Below, piece after piece: positions 16,955 to 24,789 of a DNA stretch of 38,629 nucleotides; position 1 is the stretch's first letter, and each line of letters opens with the position of its first letter. Both the position numbers and the translations under genes were made by a program. The notes under the pieces are model-generated. The model searched no databases and was not told the origin of the DNA. It worked only from the letters and a program-made list of their open reading frames with translations. The DNA lies in the NCBI GenBank assembly GCA_016124615.1, contig WGNF01000021.1:1-38629 (forward strand), written 5' to 3'. Source of the DNA: Paracoccaceae bacterium. GTDB lineage: Bacteria; Pseudomonadota; Alphaproteobacteria; Rhodobacterales; Rhodobacteraceae.

Positions 16955-18439
16955 ATGACCCGCGCCGACCCGAACCTGCCGATCCTGACCCCCGCCCATC
17001 CCGCGCCCGAGTCGTTTCCGACGGCCAGCGCGGCCGTGGACCGGCTGCAATCGCTCTATGACGAGGCGACCGGGTTTCTGGTCGAGCGGTTCTCGAGCGC
17101 GGTGACCGAGGGCCGCCCCGCCGCCCGCTTTCGTGCCTTCTACCCCGAGATCCGGCTGAGCGTGACCAGCTTCGTGAAGGCCGACAGCCGGTTGAGCTTT
17201 GGCCACGTCACCCAGCCCGGCACCTTTTCGACGACCGTCACCCGGCCGGACCTGTTCCGCAATTATCTGGAACAGCAGATCGACCTGCTGATGAAAAGCC
17301 ACGGCGTGCCGGTCACGATCGGCGTATCCACGACGCCGATTCCGGTGCATTTCGCGGTGGCGGGTCATCCCGATCTGAACGTGCCGCAGGAAGGCGTGCT
17401 CGACTTCTCGCTGCGCGACATCTTCGACGTGCCGGACCTGTCGACCACCAACGACGATATCGTCAACGGCGCGCGGCTGACACATGCCGATGGTTCGGCG
17501 CCGCTGGCCCCGTTCACGGCGCAGCGGGTGGATTATTCGCTGGCCCGGCTGAGCCACTATACCGCGACCGATGCCGAGCATTTTCAGAACCACGTCCTGT
17601 TCACGAACTACCAGTTCTACGTCGAGGAATTCGAGGCCTACGCCCGCGCCGCGCTGGCCGACCCGGCAAGCGGTTACACCGCCTTCGTCGCCCCCGGCAA
17701 CGCCGAGATCACCAGCCCGGATCAGCCCCTCGTGCCGTCGACCAAGACGCCGCAGATGCCCGCCTATCACCTGAAACGGCCGGGCGGGCAGGGGATCACG
17801 CTGGTCAACATCGGCGTCGGCCCGTCGAACGCCAAGACCGCGACCGACCACATCGCCGTGCTGCGCCCGCACGCATGGCTGATGGTCGGCCACTGCGCCG
17901 GGCTGCGCAACAGCCAATCCCTGGGCGATTTCGTGCTGGCCCATGCCTATCTGCGCGAGGATCACGTGCTGGACGACGATCTGCCGATCTGGGTGCCGAT
18001 CCCGGCGCTGGCCGAGATCCAGATCGCCTTGCAGGAGGCGGTGCAGGAGGTGACCAAGCTGGAGGGGTACGAGCTGAAGCGCATCATGCGCACCGGCACC
18101 GTGGCCACCATCGACAACCGCAACTGGGAACTGCGCGACCAGTCCGGCCCGGTGTATCGGCTAAGCCTCAGCCGTGCCATCGCGCTGGACATGGAGTCGG
18201 CCACCATCGCCGCCAACGGCTTCCGCTTCCGGGTGCCCTACGGCACGCTTTTGTGCGTGTCCGACAAGCCGCTGCATGGCGAGTTGAAGCTGCCGGGCAT
18301 GGCGAGCGAGTTCTACCGCACCCAGGTCGCGCGGCATCTGCAGATCGGCGTGCGCGCGATGGAACGGCTGCGCGACATGCCGCTGGAACGCATCCACAGC
18401 CGCAAGTTGCGCAGCTTTGAGGAAACCGCGTTCCTCTAA
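16955..18439 (+). CDS. amn: AMP nucleosidase
   Basis: Hydrolyses AMP to adenine and ribose 5-phosphate, a purine salvage and energy-charge control step in the cytoplasm. 494 residues, the full bacterial length. The N-terminal Amn domain (about 25-190) has RFRAFYPEIRLSV, VTRPDLFRNYLEQQI and IPVHFAVAGH. The C-terminal half is a nucleoside-phosphorylase-like fold with NIGVGPSNAKTATDHIAVLRP, MVGHCAGLR and ALDMESATIAANGFRFRVPYGTLLCVSDKPLHGE, where the MES motif marks the ribose site. The ATG has only a weak purine-rich site upstream. Monocistronic, between a palindrome and the hup leader. Confidence 0.96.
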   Translation: MTRADPNLPILTPAHPAPESFPTASAAVDRLQSLYDEATGFLVERFSSAVTEGRPAARFRAFYPEIRLSVTSFVKADSRLSFGHVTQPGTFSTTVTRPDLFRNYLEQQIDLLMKSHGVPVTIGVSTTPIPVHFAVAGHPDLNVPQEGVLDFSLRDIFDVPDLSTTNDDIVNGARLTHADGSAPLAPFTAQRVDYSLARLSHYTATDAEHFQNHVLFTNYQFYVEEFEAYARAALADPASGYTAFVAPGNAEITSPDQPLVPSTKTPQMPAYHLKRPGGQGITLVNIGVGPSNAKTATDHIAVLRPHAWLMVGHCAGLRNSQSLGDFVLAHAYLREDHVLDDDLPIWVPIPALAEIQIALQEAVQEVTKLEGYELKRIMRTGTVATIDNRNWELRDQSGPVYRLSLSRAIALDMESATIAANGFRFRVPYGTLLCVSDKPLHGELKLPGMASEFYRTQVARHLQIGVRAMERLRDMPLERIHSRKLRSFEETAFL

Positions 18440-18472
18440 CGGGCAGTTTCCTGCCACAAAAGCCGAAAACGC

Positions 18473-18501
18473 TTGATTTGCGCAGCGAAAACCTGTGTAG
18501 C
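18473..18501 (+). promoter_or_regulatory. Putative promoter of the HU gene
   Basis: TTGATT (18473-18478) and TGTAGC (18496-18501) are separated by 17 bases. The -35 box is part of a CTTGA pentamer that recurs before both tRNA genes and tuf in this window. The -10 match is poor, so the call is tentative. A 5-bp hairpin (CCTCG/CGAGG, 18534-18550) lies in the leader before the start codon. Confidence 0.4.
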
Positions 18502-18570
18502 GTGGCCATTCGCCCCACGCGGGCAGGTAAAGACCTCGTAGCAAGCGAGGCAGGATTCGAGGAAACAGAG

Positions 18571-18858
18571 ATGTCCAAACCGATGACCAAGACCCAGCTT
18601 GTGGCCGCAATTGCCGAGGCCACGGGTTCCGACAAGAAATCTGCCAGCGCAACGCTGGATGCCATCGCTGAAATCGTGACGCGCGAAGTGGTCGCCGGTG
18701 GCGCCGTGACGTTGCCCGGCCTTGCCAAGATCACCTGCCGCGCCCGCCCGGAACGTCAGGTCCGCAACCCGGCCACCGGCGAGCAGATCAGCAAACCGGC
18801 CGACAAGGTCGTGAAGATCGCCGTCGCCAAGGCGCTGAAAGACAGCGTGAACGTCTGA
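18571..18858 (+). CDS. HU family DNA-binding protein
   Basis: 95-residue histone-like protein that binds and bends DNA. It starts MSKPMTKTQLVAAIAEATGS and has the HU hallmarks: the helical dimerisation half, VTLPGLAKITCRARPER for the first beta-strands, and the arm/closing segment VRNPATGEQI followed by VKIAVAKALKD. The arm tip RNPATGE is conserved. ATG 18571 has GAGG eight bases upstream. An upstream in-frame codon at 18478 lies in the promoter region and is not a start. It is followed by a terminator, so it is probably monocistronic. Confidence 0.95.
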   Translation: MSKPMTKTQLVAAIAEATGSDKKSASATLDAIAEIVTREVVAGGAVTLPGLAKITCRARPERQVRNPATGEQISKPADKVVKIAVAKALKDSVNV

Positions 18859-18882
18859 GCCGATCGGCTTGCGCCCGGCTTC

Positions 18883-18916
18883 GGGCCGTGTAGGGTCGCC
18901 CCTCGGCGGCCCTTTT
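18883..18916 (+). terminator. Rho-independent terminator after HU gene
   Basis: GGGCCG (18883-18888) pairs with CGGCCC (18907-18912), with an inner AGGG/CCCT stem, and a TTTT run follows at 18913-18916. It lies 25 bases after the HU stop. Confidence 0.7.
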
Positions 18917-18943
18917 CGTTTGCCGCGATCCCCGGAGGACGGA

Positions 18944-19837
18944 ATGGACCTGCGCGCTATCGGAATGGGGCTGGCCTTTGCCTTCATGTGGTCATCGGCC
19001 TTCACCACCGGGCACATCATCGTTGCCGCCGCGCCGCCGCTTTACGCGCTGGCCGTGCGGTTCCTGATCGCCGGGCTGATCGGCGTGTCGATTGCAGCGG
19101 CCATGGGGCAAACGATGCGGCTGACCTCGCAACAGTGGCGCGGCACCTTCCTGTTCGGCCTGTGCCAGAACGCGCTGTATCTTGGCCTCTACTTCGTCGC
19201 GATGCAGACGGTCGATGCCTCGCTGGCCTCGATCATCGCCTCGACCATGCCGCTGGTGGTGGCGCTGGCGGGCTGGATCTGGTTCGGCGAGCCGGTGAAG
19301 CCGCTGGGCGCGGCCGGGCTGGTGGCCGGGTTCCTCGGGGTCACGGTCATCATGGCCTCCCGGATGTCGGGCGGCGGGCTTGGCCACGGGATCCTTCTGT
19401 GCGGCCTGGGCGTGCTGGCGCTGGCCTTTGCCACGCTGACGGTGCGGGGCGCATCATCGGGGGGCAACCTCTTGATGATCGTCGGGCTGCAGATGTTCGT
19501 CGGCTCGGTCCTGCTGGGCGCCGTGGCGGCGGTGACAGAGGTCTGGGTGGTGCAGTGGAGCCTGCGGCTGGTGCTGGCTTTCCTTTACACCACGCTGGTA
19601 CCGGGGCTGCTGGCGACCTGGGTCTGGTTCAAGCTGGTCAACCGCATCGGCGCGGTGCGGGCGGCGACCTTCCATTTCCTGAATCCGTTCTTCGGCGTGC
19701 TGGTGGCCGCCCTGATGCTGCATGAAAAGGTCGGCCCGACCGACGTTCTGGGCGTCGCCATCATCGCGGGCGGCATCCTTGCGGTGCAGCTGTCGAAACA
19801 GGCGCCGAAACCGGCCGCAAAGCAGGCATCGCGCTGA
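18944..19837 (+). CDS. EamA/DMT family transporter
   Basis: 297-residue inner-membrane protein with ten predicted hydrophobic segments in two EamA repeats. Repeat one includes LAFAFMWSSAFTTGHIIV and repeat two LQMFVGSVLLGAVAAV; conserved features such as ALYLGLYFVAMQTVDASLASI and NRIGAVRAATFHFLNPFFGVL are typical of drug/metabolite exporters. Substrate unknown. ATG 18944 has GGAGG five bases before it. The hydrophilic C-terminus (KQAPKPAAKQASR) is cytoplasmic. It runs 83 nt ahead of ccdA on the same strand. Confidence 0.88.
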   Translation: MDLRAIGMGLAFAFMWSSAFTTGHIIVAAAPPLYALAVRFLIAGLIGVSIAAAMGQTMRLTSQQWRGTFLFGLCQNALYLGLYFVAMQTVDASLASIIASTMPLVVALAGWIWFGEPVKPLGAAGLVAGFLGVTVIMASRMSGGGLGHGILLCGLGVLALAFATLTVRGASSGGNLLMIVGLQMFVGSVLLGAVAAVTEVWVVQWSLRLVLAFLYTTLVPGLLATWVWFKLVNRIGAVRAATFHFLNPFFGVLVAALMLHEKVGPTDVLGVAIIAGGILAVQLSKQAPKPAAKQASR

Positions 19838-19920
19838 CAGCTTCGTGAAGCACGCATCCGTCACGCGGTTTCGTGCGTAGTCCTGTCATACCGGGGCCAT
19901 GACGCCGCCGGAGAGTCCGC

Positions 19921-20634
19921 ATGACCCTGATCCTCGCCTATGCCGCCGGATTGCTGACGCTGATCAACCCCTGCGTGCTGCCTGTGCTGCCGCTGGTGCT
20001 GGCCGCGTCACTGCAGGCCAGCCGCCTTGGCCCGCTGGCCTTGGCCGCGGGGCTGAGCGTTGCGTTCGTCGCCGTCGGCCTGACGCTGGGCCTTGCCGGG
20101 GCCGCGCTGGGGCTGACGGAAGAGATGGTGGCCCGTGCCGGGGCGCTGGCGATGGCGGGCTTCGGCCTTGTGCTGCTGGTTCCCGCCGCCAATCGCGGCT
20201 TCGCCTTCGCGACCAACGGGCTGGCGGCGCAGGCCGACCGTGGCATCGACCGCATCGGCCAGGGCGGCGCCGGGCGGCAGTTTCTGGGCGGCCTGCTGCT
20301 GGGCGCGGTGTGGAGCCCCTGCGTCGGCCCGACGCTGGGCGGCGCGCTGGCGCTGGCTGCGCAGGGCCGCGATCTGACGGTGGCGGGCGCGACGATGGCG
20401 GCCTTCGCGCTGGGTGTGTCCAGCGTCATTCTGGCGCTCGGCTATGGTGCCCGCGCCGCGATCCGCCGCCATCAGAATTGGCTGCGCGCGCTGGCAGAGC
20501 GGGCGAAGCCGATCACCGGTGCGGTCTTTCTGGGCGTCGGCGTGGTGTTGCTGACCGGCCTGCACCACCGGGCCGAGGCCTGGCTGATTTCCGTCCTGCC
20601 GCCCTGGCTGCAGGACTTTTCCGTAGCGATTTGA
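19921..20634 (+). CDS. ccdA: CcdA/DsbD-type thiol:disulfide transmembrane transporter
   Basis: 237-residue protein with about six membrane segments that carries reducing equivalents from cytoplasmic thioredoxin across the inner membrane. The redox cysteines are Cys18 in LINPCVLPVLPL and Cys134 in WSPCVGPTLGG, each in the family's conserved Pro-rich context. It could serve cytochrome c maturation, but pairing with the next gene, 15 nt downstream, points to that periplasmic thioredoxin as the electron acceptor. SoxV-SoxW is a comparable pair, though no sox genes are near. Confidence 0.9.
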   Translation: MTLILAYAAGLLTLINPCVLPVLPLVLAASLQASRLGPLALAAGLSVAFVAVGLTLGLAGAALGLTEEMVARAGALAMAGFGLVLLVPAANRGFAFATNGLAAQADRGIDRIGQGGAGRQFLGGLLLGAVWSPCVGPTLGGALALAAQGRDLTVAGATMAAFALGVSSVILALGYGARAAIRRHQNWLRALAERAKPITGAVFLGVGVVLLTGLHHRAEAWLISVLPPWLQDFSVAI

Positions 20635-20649
20635 CCAAGGAGACAATCC

Positions 20650-21078
20650 ATGAACAGACGTGATTTCCTGACCCTGACCGCCGCCGTGACGCTGGCTGCC
20701 CCGCTCAGCGTGGTGCGCGCGCAGGCCGCTGCGCCGGTGCCCTACAAGCCGGGGCTGGTGCAGGACCAGCTTGCCAAGGGCCAGACCGTCCTTGTCGATT
20801 TCCACGCCACCTGGTGCAGCACCTGCGCCGCGCAGAAGCGGGTGATGGACAAGCTGCGGGCGGCGAACCCGGCCTATGACAAGGCGATCAGCTTTGTCGT
20901 GGTCGATTGGGATACCTACCGCGACGATGCTTTCACCAAGGGCCTGAAGGTCACCGACCGCGCAACGCTGATCGTGCTGAAGGGCGACAAGGAGCTTGGC
21001 CGCCTGAACTGGGAAACCGGCGAGGCAAAGATCAAGGCGCTGATGGATACCGCGCTGACGGCGGCCACCAGCGCCTGA
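20650..21078 (+). CDS. Exported thioredoxin-fold protein
   Basis: 142-residue protein with an N-terminal Tat-like signal MNRRDFLTLTAAVTLAAPLS and probable cleavage near residue 24-28. The thioredoxin domain contains VLVDFHATWCSTCAAQK with redox Cys56 and Cys59, resembling the C-terminal domain of DsbD rather than classical thioredoxin (WCGPC). The ATG follows AAGGAG. It is probably reduced by the adjacent CcdA protein, together making a split two-gene version of DsbD. Target substrates in the periplasm are unknown. It ends 3 nt before the convergent GST gene. Confidence 0.88.
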   Translation: MNRRDFLTLTAAVTLAAPLSVVRAQAAAPVPYKPGLVQDQLAKGQTVLVDFHATWCSTCAAQKRVMDKLRAANPAYDKAISFVVVDWDTYRDDAFTKGLKVTDRATLIVLKGDKELGRLNWETGEAKIKALMDTALTAATSA

Positions 21079-21081
21079 GCC

Positions 21082-21717
21082 TCAGGCGGCGCTGGCTTTC
21101 GCCATCAGCGCCGCCATTGCCGCCTCGTCCCGCGCGCGGGCGCGCAGGGCGGCGGGGCGGGTGCGGCAGCGTTCCACCCAGTCGCGGATCGCCGGGCTGT
21201 CGGGCAGGATCTGCGGCGCCCAGACAAAGGCGGAATGCAGCATGAGGTCGGTCGTGGTGAAATGGTCGCCCATCAGCCAGGGCCCGGCGGCAAGGGCGGT
21301 TTCCAGCCGGTCACAGATCTCGGGCAGGCCGCGCCAGCTACCCGAAACCATAGGGTGTTCGATCTGGCACAAATGCAGGATCACCACCGGCTCGACCACG
21401 CCCGCATACCAGAACATCCACGACAGAAAGCGCCCCCGCGCCGGGTCGCCCGGCCCCACGCCAAGGCCCGATTGCGGGTAAAGCCCGGTCAGGTAAAGCG
21501 CGATGGCCGAGGTTTCCCAGATTTCCACGCCGTCATGGACCAGCAACGGCACCTTGCCCTCGGGGTGGGGATTGCGCGGATCGCGCGCGCCGAAGCCCTG
21601 AAAGGTGCGGTGGATGTCGACCTCGACAATCTCGATCTCGGGTGAGTTGCCCAGTTCCTCGATCAGCGAGAGGATGCGGGTCGAGCGCGAGAGGGGGGCA
21701 TGATAGAACGTCAGCAT
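21082..21717 (-). CDS. Glutathione S-transferase family protein
   Basis: 211-residue cytoplasmic protein with a thioredoxin-like N-terminal domain (MLTFYHAPLSRSTRIL, EGKVPLLVHDG, WETSAIALYL) holding the glutathione-binding VPLL and ETSAI elements, and a helical C-terminal domain (GPWLMGDHFTTTDLML). The Ser in the PLSRST segment is the likely catalytic position. Substrate unknown. It is divergently arranged with the WYL regulator (80 nt between chosen starts), which is probably its regulator. Confidence 0.88.
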   Translation of the reverse strand: MLTFYHAPLSRSTRILSLIEELGNSPEIEIVEVDIHRTFQGFGARDPRNPHPEGKVPLLVHDGVEIWETSAIALYLTGLYPQSGLGVGPGDPARGRFLSWMFWYAGVVEPVVILHLCQIEHPMVSGSWRGLPEICDRLETALAAGPWLMGDHFTTTDLMLHSAFVWAPQILPDSPAIRDWVERCRTRPAALRARARDEAAMAALMAKASAA

Positions 21718-21796
21718 GGCAGGAACCTTTCGGTTTGAGGTTTTCGATGCGCCCTTTATGCTCTACCCCCACTGCCAGTTCCCGACAGGAAGCCGC

Positions 21797-22492
21797 ATGG
21801 CCCGCGCCGATCGCCTGTTTCGCCTGCTTGATGCGCTGCGCCGCCTGCCCGCGCCGGTAACGGCCGCGCGGCTGGCCGAGGAAACCGATGTTTCCGCCCG
21901 CACGCTGTACCGCGATATCGAAACCCTGCGTGCGGGTGGCGCGCTGATCGACGGCGCGCCCGGCTTTGGCTACACGCTGACCGAAGACCCTGCGCTGCCA
22001 CCGCAGACCTTCAGCCGGACCGAGATCGAGGCGCTGGTGCTGGGCCTTGCCGAACTGCGCTACATCGGCGACAGGGCGTTGGCCGCCGCCGCCGCGACCG
22101 CGCTGGCCAAGATCACCGCCACGCTGCCGGAACGCCAGCAGCGACAGGCGCTGCATGCCGTCGTGCAAAGCTATCGCTTCACTCGCCGGGCAGAGCCCGC
22201 CACCGACATGCCGCTGATCCGCGATGCCTGCTGGGAAGAACGGGCGCTGGACATCACCTACACCGACGCCGCCGGGCAGGAAACGCAGCGGCGCATCCTG
22301 CCCTTGTCGATCGTGTTCTTCGAACAGGCGCAGATGCTGTTGGCGTGGTGCTGCCTCCGGCAAGATTTCCGCCGCTTTCACCTTGCGCGGATCGGCGCGG
22401 TTGCCAAAACCGACGAAAGTTTCCGCCCGCGCCGGGTGGCGCTGTTGCGAGAGTTCACGGCGATCCTGAAACAGAGCGTCAGAACTGGCTGA
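21797..22492 (+). CDS. YafY-type HTH/WYL transcriptional regulator
   Basis: 231-residue DNA-binding regulator. The N-terminal HTH_11 domain has MARADRLFRLLDALRR, AARLAEETDVSARTLYRDIE and GAPGFGYTL. A WYL domain follows (ITYTDAAGQETQRRILPLSIVFFEQAQMLLAWCCLRQDFRRFHLARI); its signature positions are changed, with IVF where WYL is usual. WYL domains sense nucleic-acid or nucleotide-like ligands in characterised cases. ATG 21797 follows AGGA and gives the usual family start; an upstream frame from 21716 would overlap the divergent GST start. The 3' end overlaps the convergent esterase by 14 nt. Confidence 0.88.
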   Translation: MARADRLFRLLDALRRLPAPVTAARLAEETDVSARTLYRDIETLRAGGALIDGAPGFGYTLTEDPALPPQTFSRTEIEALVLGLAELRYIGDRALAAAAATALAKITATLPERQQRQALHAVVQSYRFTRRAEPATDMPLIRDACWEERALDITYTDAAGQETQRRILPLSIVFFEQAQMLLAWCCLRQDFRRFHLARIGAVAKTDESFRPRRVALLREFTAILKQSVRTG

Positions 22493-23378
22493 AGAAGCCC
22501 CAGATCTCGTCGGCCGCGACGATATCGGTATTGGTCTTGCCCACGATCCAGTGTGGCAGCACGTCAAGGCCCGAGGGCCAGCTGTGGCCACCGCCTACCA
22601 CCCGATCCAGCCGCACCGGCGCCGTGCAGCCCCGCCACGCATCGCGCTGCACCGCACCCGTGGCGGCCATCGGCGCCGCCGCCCCGCAGCCATCGCGCGC
22701 CGCGAAGAGCGTCATCGTCGCCGCGACCGACAGCACGGTATCGCGCGCGCGGTGCAGCACCGTCACCCGCCCGCCGTCATAGGGCACGATCGGATCGGCG
22801 GTGCCCTCGATCAGCAGCCCTCCCAGCGGCGGGCCCTTGGCACACGCGGCCGCCATTGCGGCGGGCAGCGTCATCGACACCGGCGCGATGGCACGAAACA
22901 TGCCGCCCGACTCGCAGCCCAGCATGTAGCTTGCATGCCCCCCGCGAGAGAGGCCGGTGGCAAAGATCCGGCTGCGGTCGATCGGCAGCTCAGCCTCCAA
23001 CTGCGTCACCACCGCCTTGAGGAACCCCAGATCGTCGCGCCGCGGGGTCAGACCGTCCGAGATTTCGCCCGACCCGGTATCCCAGATTCGCCCAATCGCA
23101 TCGGGGTAAACGACGACAAAGCCATTCGCCTCTGCCAGCGCGTCGAAGCGGTGATGGGTGCTGTTGCGCACCTCGCGCGCCGTGCCGCCGCCGCCATGCA
23201 GCACCATGACCAACGGGCGCGGCCCCGGATGCCGGGCGAGGCTGTCGGGCACGTAAAGCAGGTAATCGCGGTTCATCCGGTCAAAGACCATGTGAACCTG
23301 CCGGATCGGCGCCGCGACGGCGGGAAGGGCCGTGACCGACAGGATCGCGACGACCAACTGGGCGAACAACCAACGCAT
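22479..23378 (-). CDS. Secreted PHB depolymerase/feruloyl-esterase-like alpha/beta hydrolase
   Basis: 299-residue alpha/beta hydrolase related to LpqC/poly(3-hydroxybutyrate) depolymerases. A Sec signal peptide (MRWLFAQLVVAILSVTALPAVAA) is followed by LVMVLHGGGG (oxyanion hole), the nucleophile elbow GLSRGGH with Ser144, Asp195 in GTADPIVPY and His265 in GGGHSWP, which complete the catalytic triad. Cysteines at several positions fit an exported fold. Substrate could be a polyester or a plant phenolic ester; this is not decided by sequence alone. ATG 23378 has GGAGG close upstream. The 3' end overlaps the convergent WYL regulator. Confidence 0.87.
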   Translation of the reverse strand: MRWLFAQLVVAILSVTALPAVAAPIRQVHMVFDRMNRDYLLYVPDSLARHPGPRPLVMVLHGGGGTAREVRNSTHHRFDALAEANGFVVVYPDAIGRIWDTGSGEISDGLTPRRDDLGFLKAVVTQLEAELPIDRSRIFATGLSRGGHASYMLGCESGGMFRAIAPVSMTLPAAMAAACAKGPPLGGLLIEGTADPIVPYDGGRVTVLHRARDTVLSVAATMTLFAARDGCGAAAPMAATGAVQRDAWRGCTAPVRLDRVVGGGHSWPSGLDVLPHWIVGKTNTDIVAADEIWGFFSQF

Positions 23379-23461
23379 GGGGCCTCCGTTCCGCACGGGC
23401 TTGCGGGTATTCTACGGGGCGGTAAACCGATTCCGTCGCGCCGGGCGAAGACGGGCGAAGG

Positions 23462-24562
23462 TTAGCCGATCCGCCCGCGCGTGCCGCCGGTCTGGCCGCG
23501 ATCCAGCAGCAGGTGGTCAAGGATCACGCAGGCCATCATCGCCTCGCCCACCGGCACCGCGCGGATGCCGACGCAGGGATCGTGGCGACCCTTGGTAACC
23601 ACCTCGGTCTCTGCCCCTGCAAGCGTGATCGAACGGCGCGGAGACAGGATCGACGAGGTCGGTTTCACCGCGAAGCGCACCACCACATCCTGCCCCGACG
23701 AGATGCCGCCAAGGATGCCGCCCGCGTGGTTCGACAGGAACCGGGGGCCGTCGTTGCCCATCTCGATCTCGTCGGCGTTTTCCACCCCGGTCAGCGCGGC
23801 GGCCGCCATGCCCTCGCCGATCTCGACCCCCTTCACCGCGTTGATCGACATCATCGCGGCGGCAAGGTCGCTGTCGAGCTTGCCATAGATCGGCGCGCCC
23901 AGGCCCGCGGGCACGCCCGAGGCAACGACCTCGATCACGGCGCCGACCGAGTTGCCGGATTTCCTGAGCGCGTCAAGCTCTTCCGCCCAGTCGGCGGCGG
24001 CGCGGGCATCGGGCGCCCAGAACGGGTTGCGCTCGATCTCGGCGGCATCGAAACGGCTGCGGTCGATCGGGCGGGGACCCATCTGCACCATGTAGCCGCT
24101 GATCCTCAGCCCTGGCAGCAGCACGGCCAGCGCGGCCCGCGCTACGCCACCCGCCGCCACCCGCGCCGCGGTTTCGCGCGCACTCGACCGCCCGCCGCCG
24201 CGCGGATCGCGGATGCCGTACTTCTGCCAGTAGGTGATATCAGCATGGCCGGGCCGAAACGTTTGTGCGATATCGCCGTAGTCCTTCGACCGTTGATCGG
24301 TGTTCTCGATCATCAGCTGGATCGGCGTGCCGGTCGAAAGCCCCTCGTACACGCCAGAGAGGATGCGCACCTCATCGGCCTCGCGGCGCTGGGTGGTGTA
24401 TTTGCTCTGCCCCGGCTTGCGCCGGTCAAGCCAGTGCTGGATCGCCGCCGCCTCGATCGGTACACCGGGCGGGCAACCATCCACGGTGCAGCCCAACGCA
24501 GGCCCGTGGCTTTCGCCCCAGGTGGTGACGCGGAAGAGGTGGCCGAAGGTGTTCAGGCTCAT
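23462..24562 (-). CDS. aroC: Chorismate synthase
   Basis: Last enzyme of the shikimate pathway: converts 5-enolpyruvylshikimate 3-phosphate to chorismate using reduced FMN. 366 residues, the standard length. Signature 1 is [18 protein letters not shown], signature 2 contains [16 protein letters not shown], and signature 3 is [20 protein letters not shown] 24562 follows AAGGAG eight bases upstream. Monocistronic. Its 5' end faces the TPP riboswitch of the divergent thi operon across about 230 bases. Confidence 0.97.
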   Translation of the reverse strand: MSLNTFGHLFRVTTWGESHGPALGCTVDGCPPGVPIEAAAIQHWLDRRKPGQSKYTTQRREADEVRILSGVYEGLSTGTPIQLMIENTDQRSKDYGDIAQTFRPGHADITYWQKYGIRDPRGGGRSSARETAARVAAGGVARAALAVLLPGLRISGYMVQMGPRPIDRSRFDAAEIERNPFWAPDARAAADWAEELDALRKSGNSVGAVIEVVASGVPAGLGAPIYGKLDSDLAAAMMSINAVKGVEIGEGMAAAALTGVENADEIEMGNDGPRFLSNHAGGILGGISSGQDVVVRFAVKPTSSILSPRRSITLAGAETEVVTKGRHDPCVGIRAVPVGEAMMACVILDHLLLDRGQTGGTRGRIG

Positions 24563-24658
24563 GGGCGGGCTCCTTGCTTGTCGCGGTCTAGCGGGGCGGG
24601 GGGGTTGCCTCAAGAGGTTTCCCTTGCACCCCCCGTGCGCCGCGTTATGGTCACCGCC

Positions 24659-24740
24659 ACCTCGGGGTGCCCGGACACGGGCTGAGATGCGCAAGCGAAC
24701 CCGTCGAACCTGAACCGGTTAGGACCGGCGGAGGGAAGGT
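24659..24740 (+). ncRNA. TPP riboswitch (THI element)
   Basis: The segment has the THI-box landmarks in order: CTCGGGGTGCC, GGGCTGAGA, ACCCG, CGAACCTGA, the hairpin ACCGGTTAGGACCGG, and GCGGAGGGAA. ACCT (24659-24662) and AGGT (24737-24740) can close the P1 helix. It binds thiamine pyrophosphate and should repress the thiBPQ genes that begin 50 bases downstream. The spacer 24741-24789 has CCTCCA (24751-24756), which is perfectly complementary to TGGAGG (24779-24784), the ribosome site of thiB. This implies translational control by Shine-Dalgarno masking. Confidence 0.96.
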
Positions 24741-24789
24741 AGAGGATGCACCTCCAGCCCGACCCCGCCCGTCGCATTTGGAGGATGAC

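Noticed and set aside
16679..17965. 428-codon minus-strand open frame antisense to amn
   Set aside because: No motif, no ribosome site and full overlap with AMP nucleosidase.
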